Assembly: GCF_017161265.1 (NCBI RefSeq)
Contig: NZ_CP031393.1
Coordinates: 496,001 to 560,000, forward strand
Reading direction: 5' to 3'
Length of the DNA stretch: 64,000 nucleotides
Origin: Treponema medium
GTDB taxonomy: Bacteria > Spirochaetota > Spirochaetia > Treponematales > Treponemataceae
Both the position numbers and the translations under genes were made by a program. The notes below the pieces were generated by a model, which did no database searches, had not been told where the DNA came from, and saw nothing but the letters and a program-made list of their open reading frames with translations. Shown in pieces: positions 15,881-24,877 of this stretch (positions are counted from its first letter, which is position 1; each line of letters starts with the position of its first letter).

Positions 15881-17128
15881 TTATTTTACTTTTTTGAACA
15901 CTAACACGCCGTTGTGGCCGCCGAAACCGAGCGAACCGGATGCGGCGCAATCGATTGTGCAGGAAACGCCTTTTTGCGGCAGGTAATTCAAATCGCACCC
16001 TGCTTCCAAATCAGGTTCCGTTAAGTTCACGGTGGGCGGACAGAAGCCTTCTCCAATTGCTTTTACGCAGATAATTGCCTCCAACGCGCCGGCAGCTCCC
16101 AAACAGTGTCCAATCATCGACTTCGTGGAAGAAATTTTCAGGTTATACGCATGTTGCCCGAAAGCTTTTTTAATCATCGCGGTTTCGGAGGGGTCGTTGA
16201 TCGGAGTAGATGTTCCATGCGCGTTATAATACTGCACATCTTCCGGTTTTACCCCCGCGTCTTCCAAGGCCTTCGTCATCGCCAAAGCGCCACTGATACC
16301 GGAAGGGTCGGGGCTGGTCAGATGATATGCATCGGAGGAGCCGCCGTAGCCTGCAAGCTCCGCATATATCTTTGCCCCACGCTTCTTTGCATGTTCGTAT
16401 TCTTCAAGAATGAGTATACCTGCGCCTTCCCCCATCACAAAACCCGAGCGCTTTTTATCAAAGGGGCAGCAGGCTTTGTGCGGTTCATCGTTATAGTCCG
16501 ACGCGAGCGTTTGCAGTACGCTGAACGCATTGATACCGAACCCTGTAATTGCGGCCTCGGTTCCTCCTGCAAGACACATATCCATTCTACCCGAACGGAT
16601 TAAATCAAGTGCATTGCCCAAAGCGTCGGTACTGGAAGCACAGGCCGTCGTAATTGTCCACGAAACGCCGTGCAGTCCGAAATGCATACTGACGTTGCCT
16701 GCTGCCTCGTTCGGAATGAGCAGCGGAATAGCGAGAGGCGGTATCCGCGAGTGACCCGCTTCAAAGTATTTTTTGAACGAACTTTCATGGATTTCAAAAC
16801 CGCCGATGCCATTTCCGATCATCACACCGGTACGGTCGCCCTCTATCGTTTCTTTTGAAAGTCCGGCATCTGCGACTGCCTGTACCGCGGCCGCCACTGC
16901 AAACTGCGAAAAGCGCGCCATCTTACGGGCATCCTTTTTATCCATAAACGCGGCAGGATCAAACTCTTTACATTCAGCCGCAATTCTAACCCTATCATCT
17001 CCGGGGTCGTAGTTGACGGTAATCTTATCGATTCCGCAGCGGCCTGCTTTTATTCCTTCCCATATTTCCGCAACCGTATTTCCCAAAGCGGAAACGGCGC
17101 CAAGTCCGGTAATTACAACTCTTCTCAT
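15881..17128 (-). CDS. fabF: 3-oxoacyl-ACP synthase II FabF
   Basis: A 415-residue condensing enzyme that extends acyl-ACP with malonyl-ACP. The triad is intact: C163 in TTACASSTDA, H304 in NAHGTSTPINDP and H341 in SMIGHCLGAAG. The N-terminal RRVVITGLGAVSALGN is typical. The start at 17128 is chosen because AAGGAG lies 8 bp before it and the homologous N-terminus begins there; a start five codons upstream would have no ribosome site. It follows fabG with a 15-bp gap, so the two are co-transcribed. Confidence 0.96.
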   Translation of the reverse strand: MRRVVITGLGAVSALGNTVAEIWEGIKAGRCGIDKITVNYDPGDDRVRIAAECKEFDPAAFMDKKDARKMARFSQFAVAAAVQAVADAGLSKETIEGDRTGVMIGNGIGGFEIHESSFKKYFEAGHSRIPPLAIPLLIPNEAAGNVSMHFGLHGVSWTITTACASSTDALGNALDLIRSGRMDMCLAGGTEAAITGFGINAFSVLQTLASDYNDEPHKACCPFDKKRSGFVMGEGAGILILEEYEHAKKRGAKIYAELAGYGGSSDAYHLTSPDPSGISGALAMTKALEDAGVKPEDVQYYNAHGTSTPINDPSETAMIKKAFGQHAYNLKISSTKSMIGHCLGAAGALEAIICVKAIGEGFCPPTVNLTEPDLEAGCDLNYLPQKGVSCTIDCAASGSLGFGGHNGVLVFKKVK

Positions 17129-17143
17129 TATGTTCTCCTTCAA

Positions 17144-17890
17144 TTAGGCGCCCATACCGCCGTCTACACCGAGTACCTGCGCGGTAATATACACGGATAA
17201 ATCGGATGCTAAAAAGACAGCCGCATTTGCAACATCAAGCGGCGTACCTCCGCGTTTTAGAGGAATAGCCGTTTCTATCCAATTCTTCCGCATATCTTCC
17301 GGTAATGACGAAGTCATATCCGTTTCGATATAGCCGGGCGCAATCGCATTGACACGCACCCCTCTGCTGCCGATCTCCTTTGCAAGGCTTTTGGTCATAC
17401 CGATTAAGCCTGCCTTACTTGCCGCATAGTTAACCTGCCCGCCTTGTCCGTGCAGACCGACGATACTGGCCATATTGATAATGGAACCTTCCCGCTTCCG
17501 CAGCATATCGGAAGAGACAATTTGCGATGTTAAAAAAGCCCCAGTCAAATTGACGCGCAATACAGCGTCCCAATCATCCTGCGGCATACGGAACGACAGT
17601 CCGTCCCGCGTAATTCCGGCGTTGTTGACTAAAATATGGAATCCACCGGATTGCTTGAGCGCCTCTTTTACCGTAGCGGTCAGTTCTTCGGCATTTCCGC
17701 AGTCGGCGTATATCTCGTGGAATACGCTATTGTGCTGTGCGGCGAAGGCTTCCATTTCCGCCTTTCCTTGCGATGGTTTTGTGCAAAGCCCCCATATCTC
17801 AGCTCCTTCTTCCAGAAAGCGACGGACTATCTCTCTCCCGATTCCGCGTGAAGAACCGGTTACCAATGCTTTTTTCCCTTGTAATAACAT
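17144..17890 (-). CDS. fabG: 3-oxoacyl-ACP reductase FabG
   Basis: A 248-residue NADPH-dependent short-chain dehydrogenase that reduces 3-oxoacyl-ACP. It has the cofactor motif TGSSRGIG (11-18), the NNAG motif at 89-92, and the catalytic tetrad N114, S142, Y155 and K159 (VNYAASKAG). The C-terminus ITAQVLGVDGGMGA is the typical FabG ending. The ATG at 17890 is preferred over an upstream start because the Rossmann fold begins directly after it and GAGG lies 6 bp before it. It is the first gene of the fabG-fabF pair. Confidence 0.95.
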   Translation of the reverse strand: MLLQGKKALVTGSSRGIGREIVRRFLEEGAEIWGLCTKPSQGKAEMEAFAAQHNSVFHEIYADCGNAEELTATVKEALKQSGGFHILVNNAGITRDGLSFRMPQDDWDAVLRVNLTGAFLTSQIVSSDMLRKREGSIINMASIVGLHGQGGQVNYAASKAGLIGMTKSLAKEIGSRGVRVNAIAPGYIETDMTSSLPEDMRKNWIETAIPLKRGGTPLDVANAAVFLASDLSVYITAQVLGVDGGMGA

Positions 17891-18012
17891 ATAAACCTCA
17901 ATGTAAATGTGCTTGTAAATATGGGGCATTGTAAACCGGATTTGTATCTTTTGGCAATGGCAGGGATTTTTGTAAAATATCAATTTATATCAATTTTTTT
18001 GAAAATTTCCTC

Positions 18013-18042
18013 TTGACTTTTGAGGGGGGGGGGGGGTATTAT
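18013..18042 (+). promoter_or_regulatory. Poly-G promoter (G13), probably phase-variable
   Basis: TTGACT (18013-18018) and TATTAT (18037-18042) are separated by 18 bp, including a run of 13 G (18024-18036). The flanks (CTTGACTTTTGA before, TATTATGGAAG after) are the same as at 10740, where the run is 12 G and the spacing 17 bp. It precedes the four-gene lipoprotein cluster. Confidence 0.8.
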
Positions 18043-18166
18043 GGAAGGGAATTGCTGTTTTTGTATAAGCGCTTTGTTTATGAGGTATCGATGGTTTGGA
18101 CAGAATGGCCTTTACAAGGCAGCAAAAAATTAATCGTCTACTATATGTAGAACAAGGAGTTAGTGA

Positions 18167-19276
18167 ATGAAAAAGAAAAGTCTATGTCTTGCTATCCTAT
18201 GTACCGCAGCAGCGCTCTTATCTGCAGCCTGCGGTAATGCATTCGGCAACAAAAGCAAGGACAGTAATCAGGGAAACACACCGGGCACAAACACAGTATC
18301 GTTTGAAAGCTTTTCGCCTCGTTCCGTTTCCGTAAAGAACAATACGGGAGAACGGCTTGTTGCTTTTAAGGGTTCTATTGAACCGAGTTCGCTTATCAGC
18401 GGTGTTCCAGCTCACGCAAGTAACCACGGTTTAAAAAAAGATCCGTCTTTGTTCGGTGAAACGGGAGATTTTGCCCTGCTTTTCTTAACCGAAAAAGTCT
18501 ATAACGAGAACAAAGATAATTTATCTGCCGTAAAGAACTCACCATTTGCAAGCGTATATGCTTTCTATAATAAAACAGGCACGAACGATTTAGTGTATAC
18601 CATCAGCAGCAATTCCGGCGGTAAGGCAAAACTGACGGTGCAAAACAATTCCCCCTTCAATGTTGAAATCAGAGTAAATTCTCCCGAAGGCGAAGTACTT
18701 GGTTATACAGGCGCATATACGGCAAATACCGTACTGAACATGAATCCGGGTGACTATACACTCTACCCTGTGTTCAAAAAATATATTGCACGTGATAACG
18801 AAATATACAGCGTTGTTCCTAAATTTAAAACGACTAAAAAGCCATTTTCGGTCGATTTTGCCATTACCGATAGTGATACGTGGAATATAGGTAACCTCTG
18901 GGATGCTACGGCGATGCAGCTTTCTTCCGGCGGATTTTATTTAACAATCAACAATCAATCAAATACTGCAGTACGCTTTACCAAAGGCTCTACGGAATTT
19001 GAAACATCGTTGGGTATTAAAGGGATTAAGAGCGGAAGTCAAGCGACCTTCTTTGTCGCGTTTCAAAAAGGTGCGGACGGTTCGTATCCCGACAGCTTTA
19101 AGATGAGCACGTTACGCATCGGTGCAGCGCTATTTCCCAATACCTTGCCTGAATATACCTATCAGCTTGATACAAAATACACCATTACTATTAAGGGTAC
19201 AGAAGCGGATAACTTAACGCTGGAAGCAATAGAAGAAAAAGGAAAGGTTGATATCGATAAATTGTTCGGGCTGTAA
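18167..19276 (+). CDS. Putative lipoprotein, first gene of the repeat-lipoprotein cluster
   Basis: A 369-residue exported protein. The leader MKKKSLCLAILCTAAALLSA ends in a SAAC lipobox with Cys at about 22. It contains at least three beta-sandwich-like units that start with an N-N-x-(T/S) motif: VSVKNNTGERLVAFKGS, LTVQNNSPFNVEIRVN and LTINNQSNTAVRFTKGS. The same start motif recurs in the next genes of the cluster, although overall lengths differ. The family is not recognised. AAGGAG precedes the ATG. A G13 poly-G promoter lies about 125 bp upstream, suggesting on/off or graded expression of the cluster. Confidence 0.78.
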   Translation: MKKKSLCLAILCTAAALLSAACGNAFGNKSKDSNQGNTPGTNTVSFESFSPRSVSVKNNTGERLVAFKGSIEPSSLISGVPAHASNHGLKKDPSLFGETGDFALLFLTEKVYNENKDNLSAVKNSPFASVYAFYNKTGTNDLVYTISSNSGGKAKLTVQNNSPFNVEIRVNSPEGEVLGYTGAYTANTVLNMNPGDYTLYPVFKKYIARDNEIYSVVPKFKTTKKPFSVDFAITDSDTWNIGNLWDATAMQLSSGGFYLTINNQSNTAVRFTKGSTEFETSLGIKGIKSGSQATFFVAFQKGADGSYPDSFKMSTLRIGAALFPNTLPEYTYQLDTKYTITIKGTEADNLTLEAIEEKGKVDIDKLFGL

Positions 19277-19285
19277 GCTCGTACG

Positions 19286-19310
19286 TTGCCGCCTTTAAGC
19301 AAGGCGGCAA
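19286..19310 (+). terminator. Strong hairpin between lipoprotein genes 1 and 2
   Basis: Arms TTGCCGCCTT (19286-19295) and AAGGCGGCAA (19301-19310) around a 5-nt loop, followed by TACTTTTAC. It could act as a partial terminator that lowers expression of the downstream genes relative to the first. Confidence 0.6.
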
Positions 19311-19343
19311 TACTTTTACATAGAACAAGCGTAAGGATATGCT

Positions 19344-20087
19344 ATGTATAAAAAACTATTATGCTATCTTGCAGCCGCTATGTGTTTTGCCGCATGCAAT
19401 ACTCCCAACATGGGAAAGAAAAACAATCAGGGGCAAGACATTAACAGCGTAACCGTAAACTTCTTTAATGAATCGTCTTTTAAAGTTGATATTTATAGAA
19501 ATATTAATCCTTCGGCGTCCGATACATCGGCAACCCCGCTTGTAACGGTTAATGCAGGCGCTACGGAAAAAGTAAAGCTACCGCCGAGCGCCGACCAAAC
19601 AATCGGAGATGTGTTTTATCTGCGGTATAACGTACAGCTTGCCGATACCTTTACTTCCGGTACAGGCGCCCCCTTGTATGTGCAGGCAAAGCGGGACATT
19701 TCCAATATCGCATTTGTACTAAAAAAAGATGAAACCTACACAAAAACGATTTCTCAACCTGCAAGCGGTCAACTGAAATTTATACATTGCTACATCAAAG
19801 TGCAGAATACGGGGAGCAAAAGTTTTCAGGTTTTACAGGGCAGTTCTTACTTAAAGAAACTCGGCACCGAAGAATTAAACTTAGCAAGCGGTCAATTCGG
19901 TTTTTACGAGCTGAATATTTCCGATCTTGAAACTTCCGAAACAATGCAGGCGCTTAAATTTTTTGTTACCGACAGTGCAAACACCATTACCGTCGTACCG
20001 TTTTTACTTGAACGTGGGAAAGTCTACGGTTTTCAATGCAATGGAACGGACGTAAGCGCACCGTCTGTTACGGATATCGCATATTAA
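19344..20087 (+). CDS. Putative lipoprotein, second gene of the cluster
   Basis: A 247-residue exported protein. The leader MYKKLLCYLAAAMCFAAC ends in a FAAC lipobox, Cys at residue 18. A mature beta-rich protein follows, with the VTVNFFNESSFKVDIYRN start motif and a second related segment, CYIKVQNTGSKSFQVLQGS. It ends APSVTDIAY. It has AAGGA before the ATG. The last 30 bp of this gene are repeated after the third gene (see findings). Twelve bp separate it from gene 3, which indicates co-transcription. No family is recognised. Confidence 0.78.
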   Translation: MYKKLLCYLAAAMCFAACNTPNMGKKNNQGQDINSVTVNFFNESSFKVDIYRNINPSASDTSATPLVTVNAGATEKVKLPPSADQTIGDVFYLRYNVQLADTFTSGTGAPLYVQAKRDISNIAFVLKKDETYTKTISQPASGQLKFIHCYIKVQNTGSKSFQVLQGSSYLKKLGTEELNLASGQFGFYELNISDLETSETMQALKFFVTDSANTITVVPFLLERGKVYGFQCNGTDVSAPSVTDIAY

Positions 20088-20099
20088 AAGGAGATAGCG

Positions 20100-22433
20100 A
20101 TGAAAAAATATACTATTATACCGATAATAGCGGGGATACTTGTTCTCGTTGCGGGCTGTCGGATGCAGAATGATGTTAAAAAAAACAATACAGAGCAAGA
20201 ACAACACACCGTATTGACTATTAAAAATCAATCATCTTTTTCCATCAAGAATATAAAATACAATGGTCAAGCAGTGAATCTTTCAGAAGAATTTTTACCT
20301 GCTGGAGAAAGTTGTACAGTACAGCTTGTAGAAAAAGCAAACAGTTATCTCTATTTCACTTTGTATGATGAAATAAAAAAGACGTCTTTCGCTGTAAGGT
20401 CAAATAATACAATTATTGTTGAAAAAGGAAAAACGGAAATATTTGCGATAACTGACAATACATTAGTAATTCAAACAGGGCAAACCCAACCGATCAAACT
20501 TTTGAGCCTGATAAAACCTGCCATCTTAAAAGTGTACAATGAAACAGCTTGGAATGTAACCGAAATAAGTTATGGCGGCAAAACATATAAAAAGACTATT
20601 GCTTCCGGTAAAGAATGGGAAACGACATTCGGAGACAATATGCAGCATGCGCTCACATTCACACTGTTGAAGAAAAAAGACAATACTACCGTTAGTCTTA
20701 CATTGAAAGATACGGTTACAATAGAAATCGGTAAAGCAAAGGAAGTGCATATCACCAATACCACATTAGCAGTACAGGAAGGGAAAACGGAACCGGAAGA
20801 AATACGGCAGCTGTTAGGAGGTAGTGTGCTAAATATTATTAATCACAGTTCTGCTGATGAAATTTCGGGCATACATTACGGAGAGATAATACATACAACC
20901 GCAGTACCGCAAAATGGAACTTGTAAACTTGAACTGCAAGATGGCATTGATGACTATCTGACATTTTATGTAAAGGCAACTTTTGTAACTTTTAAGGTTA
21001 AAACAAGCGCTAAAATCGCTGTAGCAAGCAAAGAAGAAAAAACGATAACCATAGATAATAATATGGATGTGATTGTAGTGGCAGTGAAATATCCTGATGA
21101 AGAAGCGCCTACGACGGGAGACGATCTTACGAAAGTGCTTAAATTACAAAAACTGGTAGAAGCTGCCCTATTGGATATAACCAATAAATCCTCCGCAGAG
21201 CTGCTTAATGTTACGTATGATAATTATAATGCCGGAACCATTGCCGCTTATGACGGTAAAGCAGAGGAAGCACCATGGGAACAAGTTGATTGTTGGGATT
21301 TTACGACAACTGCAACACAAATTACATTTGATATAAAATTACCGGAGAAATTGATAAGACTTAAAACAGTAGAGCCCATTGTACTTGCAAATTCCGACAA
21401 AACAAAATTTACCTTTACCAATAAAACGAAAGTTATCGATGTAGAAACAGGTATTACAACTACAATAGGCAAGGTAATCGGATTAAGCAGCTTAACTGTT
21501 GTGAATGGAACTACGGCTAAATTGTCGAATTTCCAATATGCAGAACAGAAGGCAGATACATCATTGGTAGTATCTCAAAACGACAAGTGGGAAGTAGAGT
21601 TCACTAAACCGGTACAAGATCACCTTACTTTTAAAATACGAAATAACGACATTACCGTTAAGACTGTCAAAAAAATTTCGATTAATTCAGGTGAAGAAAA
21701 AATTTTTACCATAACCGATGCCACTGCTGTTATTCCTTCCGGAGCTCAAGATTCTACTACCGTAGATAAAGTGCTGCATGCTGCAACCTTAGAAATAACA
21801 AACAGTGCTTCCGTCAAACTATATAATGTAAAGTACGGAGATCGCGATTTCGGTGATCTTACGATAGAAAGTGATGGAGATGCTGGTAATGCATTAAAGT
21901 ATTGGGACATTAAAGATACAGCACTCCCTATCTCTTTTGAACTGCAAACACCTAAAAAGAAAGTAAAAGTTAAAACAGAAGAAACGATTAAACTTACTGC
22001 GGATGATAGCATTGAGTTTAGTATTACTGATGCTACAAAACTCATTGTTGAAGAAAGTGGTGGAAGTCTTACAATTAGTAATTTTTTAACCGGTAAATCA
22101 AAACTTATCATTAAGAATTACTCATCGGAATCTTTCAGATACGTATGTTATGCAGGTAATTATGGACCGGGTGGAAGAGATAATAATGAGTGGTTTCATA
22201 AATCTAACAGCAAGGTGTATGAATTTGATAATGATGTTGAGGGAAATATAGAGTTCTTTATACAACGGTTATATAAAACAGTCAAAAAATGGAAAATTGT
22301 TAAAACAGTAAAAAGTATACATCTTATTCAGGGAGAGGAAAACACTTTTATTATATCAGACGATACGTTTATAAAAAAGTATTATGATACACCAATGTCT
22401 ATCGAAGCACCGCTTAAAGATTGGAATGAATAA
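20100..22433 (+). CDS. Large repeat lipoprotein with about seven ~100-residue units
   Basis: A 777-residue exported protein. The leader ends in LVAGC (Cys at about 20). The mature part is a tandem array of about seven units of roughly 100 residues. Each begins with a (K/L)-x-(I/V)-x-N-x-(S/T)-(S/A)-x-x-(L/I)-x-x-(I/V)-x-Y motif: LTIKNQSS near 39, LKVYNETA near 142, LNIINHSS near 242, LDITNKSS near 357, LTVVNGTT near 460, LEITNSAS near 560 and LIIKNYSS near 668. Each ends with a (F/I)-x-I-T-(D/N)-x-T-x-(V/L)-(I/V) strand. This is consistent with bead-like beta-sandwich domains. AAGGAG is 5 bp before the ATG. Confidence 0.8.
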   Translation: MKKYTIIPIIAGILVLVAGCRMQNDVKKNNTEQEQHTVLTIKNQSSFSIKNIKYNGQAVNLSEEFLPAGESCTVQLVEKANSYLYFTLYDEIKKTSFAVRSNNTIIVEKGKTEIFAITDNTLVIQTGQTQPIKLLSLIKPAILKVYNETAWNVTEISYGGKTYKKTIASGKEWETTFGDNMQHALTFTLLKKKDNTTVSLTLKDTVTIEIGKAKEVHITNTTLAVQEGKTEPEEIRQLLGGSVLNIINHSSADEISGIHYGEIIHTTAVPQNGTCKLELQDGIDDYLTFYVKATFVTFKVKTSAKIAVASKEEKTITIDNNMDVIVVAVKYPDEEAPTTGDDLTKVLKLQKLVEAALLDITNKSSAELLNVTYDNYNAGTIAAYDGKAEEAPWEQVDCWDFTTTATQITFDIKLPEKLIRLKTVEPIVLANSDKTKFTFTNKTKVIDVETGITTTIGKVIGLSSLTVVNGTTAKLSNFQYAEQKADTSLVVSQNDKWEVEFTKPVQDHLTFKIRNNDITVKTVKKISINSGEEKIFTITDATAVIPSGAQDSTTVDKVLHAATLEITNSASVKLYNVKYGDRDFGDLTIESDGDAGNALKYWDIKDTALPISFELQTPKKKVKVKTEETIKLTADDSIEFSITDATKLIVEESGGSLTISNFLTGKSKLIIKNYSSESFRYVCYAGNYGPGGRDNNEWFHKSNSKVYEFDNDVEGNIEFFIQRLYKTVKKWKIVKTVKSIHLIQGEENTFIISDDTFIKKYYDTPMSIEAPLKDWNE

Positions 22434-22498
22434 CAACTATACCCGCACCGTCTGTTACGGATATCGCGTATTAAATACTTAAATTCAGGAGGAATACC

Positions 22499-23641
22499 AT
22501 GAAAAAAATATTACCGTTTCTTACGGCAACTTTAATTGTCTGTTTATTTGCCGGGTGTCCGTTGAATTCACCGAAACCGGATAATGGGGATAAAACACAA
22601 GAGAAAGGAAATAAGACGCAGCTTAAAATTACGAATCAAAGTTCTCGTCATCTTACCCTTGCTGATTATGACAGTATAAGTTTTTCAACCGATGAACTTG
22701 CTTACGTTGAATGTTTATCTATAGGCAAATCGTGTGTAAAAGACTTTACAGAAGAATCGAATAGTTTTTTACGTTTCACCGTGTATTCAAAAGAGTATAG
22801 TAAAAAATTCGGTTGGATAGGTAAAAAATATGATGTGCGTACTAGTGAGCTTATTGCAACCGAAAGCGGAAAAACAAAATTGTTTACTGTAACAGATAAT
22901 ACGCTGGTGGTAGTAAACGGTACTAATACACCTGTAACACTTTCAAGCTTATATGAAGATTCGACTACAGTGTCAATTAAAAATGAAACTTCGCGTATGT
23001 TAAAAGAAGTAAAATTCGCCGAAAAAATATTTGCACAAGAAAACGGAGAATTTAATAAGGGGGTTGCAGTTCTTCAAGCCTTTACCGAACCCTGTGATGG
23101 ATACGTTTATTTTTCAATACATGAACGCGACCATCATGTTACAAATGACAAGACGGATACCGAACACGGTGAAAACTACAGCTGTGCGGTGTATAAGGTA
23201 AGAACTAAAGAAAAATTTTCTGTTGAAAAAAATGAAGCAAAAGAAATTGTTATAGATGATAGGACAGAGGTTGTAAAAATCGGTGAGAGTGATGACAAAG
23301 CTCTTCATATTTCAGAGTTATTAAAAAATGATACGCTTCTCAAAATTGAAAACGGCACTACCCGTAATTTGTATGAGGTCAAATATGGAGATGAATCTTT
23401 TGTATACGGCGGCCATGTTTTAGGCATCAATGAATATAAGATAAAGACGTTTTGGAGTACAAGCGAAGAGTATATTATATTTGAATTTGGTAGCGGTACG
23501 CTTGGGAAGAGGGTTACTGTAAGAACTGCTGAAAAAATACTCCTGAAAAAAGGAACATCGCGTTTGATAACTCTTACGGACACAACAATGGTAGTAGAAG
23601 ATGGAAAAAATACGCCTGTTAAGCTTTCTTCATTGTATTAA
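22499..23641 (+). CDS. Repeat lipoprotein with three units, fourth gene of the cluster
   Basis: A 380-residue exported protein. The leader MKKILPFLTATLIVCLF ends in AGC. Three units of the same kind as in the preceding gene start at LKITNQSSRHL (about 41), VSIKNETSRML (about 159) and LKIENGTTRNL (about 277). Each ends in a TDNTLVVVNGTNTPVTLSSLY-like strand. It stops at DGKNTPVKLSSLY. AGGAGG precedes the ATG. Just before it lies a copy of the 3' end of gene 2, which suggests gene 3 arose by or was inserted with a local duplication. Codon use is more AT-rich than the metabolic genes nearby. Confidence 0.8.
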   Translation: MKKILPFLTATLIVCLFAGCPLNSPKPDNGDKTQEKGNKTQLKITNQSSRHLTLADYDSISFSTDELAYVECLSIGKSCVKDFTEESNSFLRFTVYSKEYSKKFGWIGKKYDVRTSELIATESGKTKLFTVTDNTLVVVNGTNTPVTLSSLYEDSTTVSIKNETSRMLKEVKFAEKIFAQENGEFNKGVAVLQAFTEPCDGYVYFSIHERDHHVTNDKTDTEHGENYSCAVYKVRTKEKFSVEKNEAKEIVIDDRTEVVKIGESDDKALHISELLKNDTLLKIENGTTRNLYEVKYGDESFVYGGHVLGINEYKIKTFWSTSEEYIIFEFGSGTLGKRVTVRTAEKILLKKGTSRLITLTDTTMVVEDGKNTPVKLSSLY

Positions 23642-23660
23642 AACCGTTTCTGTATCGGTA

Positions 23661-23782
23661 GCACGGCGAAGAAGATTGAAGTGAGCGGTAATAAGCCTTA
23701 CGAATTTGCGATTGATGATTATACGTTAGTTGTAAAGGAAGGCACAACAGCAGCTGTTACTCTTAAAAGTTTATTTGAATAG
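23661..23782 (+). pseudogene. C-terminal remnant of a repeat-lipoprotein unit
   Basis: Reading from about 23661 to the TAG at 23780 gives STAKKIEVSGNKPYEFAIDD, followed by YTLVVKEGTTAAVTLKSLFE. This is the end of the same ~100-residue unit as in the two preceding genes, but without a start codon, leader or N-terminal half. It shows that a further copy or unit once followed. Confidence 0.7.
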
Positions 23783-23972
23783 ACTGTTGGGGTATTTCCG
23801 TTAATCAATTTACCGTATGATTTAGCAAAAGGATTCCTTTTGTTAATATATAAGCAGACATTTACACACTTTTTAGGAAAGGATCTATCTTGATTTAGAT
23901 AATCTTAGTAACGTTGAATTAAGTTTTTTATTTGTAACGCTATTTCCTTTCTGAATAATTTTTTTATTTATT

Positions 23973-24007
23973 AAACCTGTTCGAAAACAAAGTTATCGAA
24001 CAGGTTT
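23973..24007 (+). terminator. Intrinsic terminator of the repeat-lipoprotein cluster
   Basis: Arms AAACCTGTTCGA (23973-23984) and TCGAACAGGTTT (23996-24007), 12 bp perfect, followed by ATTGTATCTTTT. It lies in the otherwise empty 365-bp space between the lipoprotein remnant and the next decayed copy. Confidence 0.75.
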
Positions 24008-24147
24008 ATTGTATCTTTTATCGTATGTTTTTGTTGACACGATACATTTATGATATTTCGATTTTTTGGCAGTAAGCATTACTCGCTGCCGGTTCTATTT
24101 TTATTTTCATATATAGCTAGTATGTTTTATATGGTATGAAATGTTCT

Positions 24148-24771
24148 ATGAAAAAAAAATGCTAATTCTGTCAGGATCGGAATTAGCGCTTCATTCACCG
24201 AAGAACTACGAAAAGGCATAAATGGATATATTCATTTTGAAGTGAGCTGGTCAGATTACTCATATATGCCGGACTCTTATGCACAAGGAATTCGCAAAGA
24301 TGTCAGAACGCACGAACTTATTGTGCTTGAAAAGGTAAAGAAAGAGACCTTGTCATTAATAATAACACAGATATTACCATATATGACAAAAAATATACCG
24401 TAAAACAACTGGAAAAGTTATATATACTCACCGTTACCAATAACAGTTCGGCAGTTATAAAAGATTTAATGTACCGTGATTATGAAACAAATGACCTGTA
24501 TAAAGGAAATTTGGAAAAAGGAAAACACTGTCATTTGGCGTCATACCGTTTTTACGATAAATATGATTCTCCACCTGATTTGGTATTTACGCTTATTACA
24601 AAAACAGGAAAAGAGTTAAAAGCGACACTCAGCAGTTCCAATTTAAAAATATCCGACGGCAGGCATAAAGATTTTTCGATAACTGATTATACTGAAGTTT
24701 CAGTTTCATTCGTAGGCGTCAACAAAACAGAACCGCTCGAATACTTTTTTAACGAAAAGTATGAAGGTTAA
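24148..24771 (+). pseudogene. Decayed repeat-lipoprotein gene with frameshifts
   Basis: A second broken relative of the cluster. An ATG followed by nine A (24151-24159) runs directly into a stop, while a different frame reads ISASFTEELRKGINGYIHFE from about 24187. This is typical of the middle of a unit, and stays open to about 24401. A shift near 24335 moves the homology (RDLVINNNTDITIYDKKYTV, then LTVTNNSSAVIKDLMYRD) to another frame that runs to 24771. There is no signal peptide. The same unit motif, N-N-S-S, is recognisable, so this is a frameshifted copy and not a functional gene. Confidence 0.7.
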
Positions 24772-24877
24772 AAACAAGCCGCCTTTATCAGATGTATTTT
24801 AGTAAATGCAACACCCTCAATGCAGAGCACAGTCGAGAGAAGACTGTGTAAAACAGCCTTCTCTTTCTCGTTGTAGC

